Under the pieces are notes generated by a model. That model searched no databases and had not been told where the DNA came from. It saw nothing but the letters and a program-made list of their open reading frames with translations. From positions 60,681-124,680 of the forward strand of contig NZ_KI912406.1 of assembly GCF_000518245.1 (NCBI RefSeq): a DNA stretch of 64,000 nucleotides. The letters run 5' to 3'. The position numbers were made by a program, and so were the translations under genes. Shown piece after piece: positions 63,949-64,000 of this stretch (position 1 is its first letter; every line of letters begins with the position of its first letter). This DNA comes from Brachyspira alvinipulli ATCC 51933 (GTDB taxonomy: Bacteria > Spirochaetota > Brachyspiria > Brachyspirales > Brachyspiraceae).

Positions 63949-64000
63949 TTATTCCTCATTATATTATTTTTATAATATATATTTATTAGTATTTTTGTCA

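Overview
The window is a strongly AT-rich bacterial chromosome segment. Its gene set fits a spirochaete: bactofilin, CheW, PilZ and ComFB-like signalling genes, many short-signal lipoproteins, ankyrin and BspA-type leucine-rich proteins, and clustered outer-membrane beta-barrels. The base composition and protein style look like Brachyspira. That genus call is recognition, not a computed match.

Layout. 1-1797 is the 3' part of a repetitive coiled-coil, tail-anchored protein. It is followed by rnhB and a convergent ankyrin gene. 3422-14973 is the classical information-processing block rpmG - tRNA-Trp - secE - nusG - rplK - rplA - rplJ - rplL - rpoB - rpoC, opened by a consensus promoter and closed by a strong terminator. 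14993-26447 is mostly plus-strand: TDT transporter, FkbM methyltransferase, bactofilin, map, a TPR protein, sdaAB/sdaAA, an acetyltransferase, ankyrin and other lipoproteins, a TrkA-type K+ channel regulator, a DUF2905 protein and fabV. 26521-30078 (minus) is a three-gene unit encoding a coiled-coil/J-domain protein and two tandem VWA paralogues. Then come nhaC, tRNA-Ala(GGC), cheW, a 5-FTHF cyclo-ligase/PilZ pair, recG and an alcohol-acetyltransferase-like gene with a zinc-ribbon membrane partner.

38195-41849 (minus) is a type II restriction-modification cluster: one intact SPPY-type methyltransferase, a second methyltransferase split by one frameshift in an A7 run, and a restriction-type gene broken at three places, all in simple-sequence tracts. 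leuS, an SGNH hydrolase, a small TPR gene, hisA and a phosphoglucomutase follow. They are separated by unusually long intergenic regions that carry a family of G/C-rich-ended repeats, the clearest being a symmetric inverted element of about 308 bp at 45526-45833, and a compact three-way-junction-like structure at 45325-45410. 49932-55433 (minus) is an envelope cluster: two BspA-like lipoproteins (one frameshifted), four secreted or outer-membrane proteins and one lipoprotein. 55568-62096 (plus) holds a stand-alone HIRAN protein, holA, a ComFB-like protein, a Fur-family regulator with a probable operator, a GH57 branching enzyme and a P1-family peptidase. The window ends with an intact HindIII-type restriction-modification pair on the minus strand.

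The most interesting items are the decayed or phase-variable restriction system, the HindIII-like pair, the inverted intergenic repeat family, and the VWA/J-domain unit, for which I know no assigned function.
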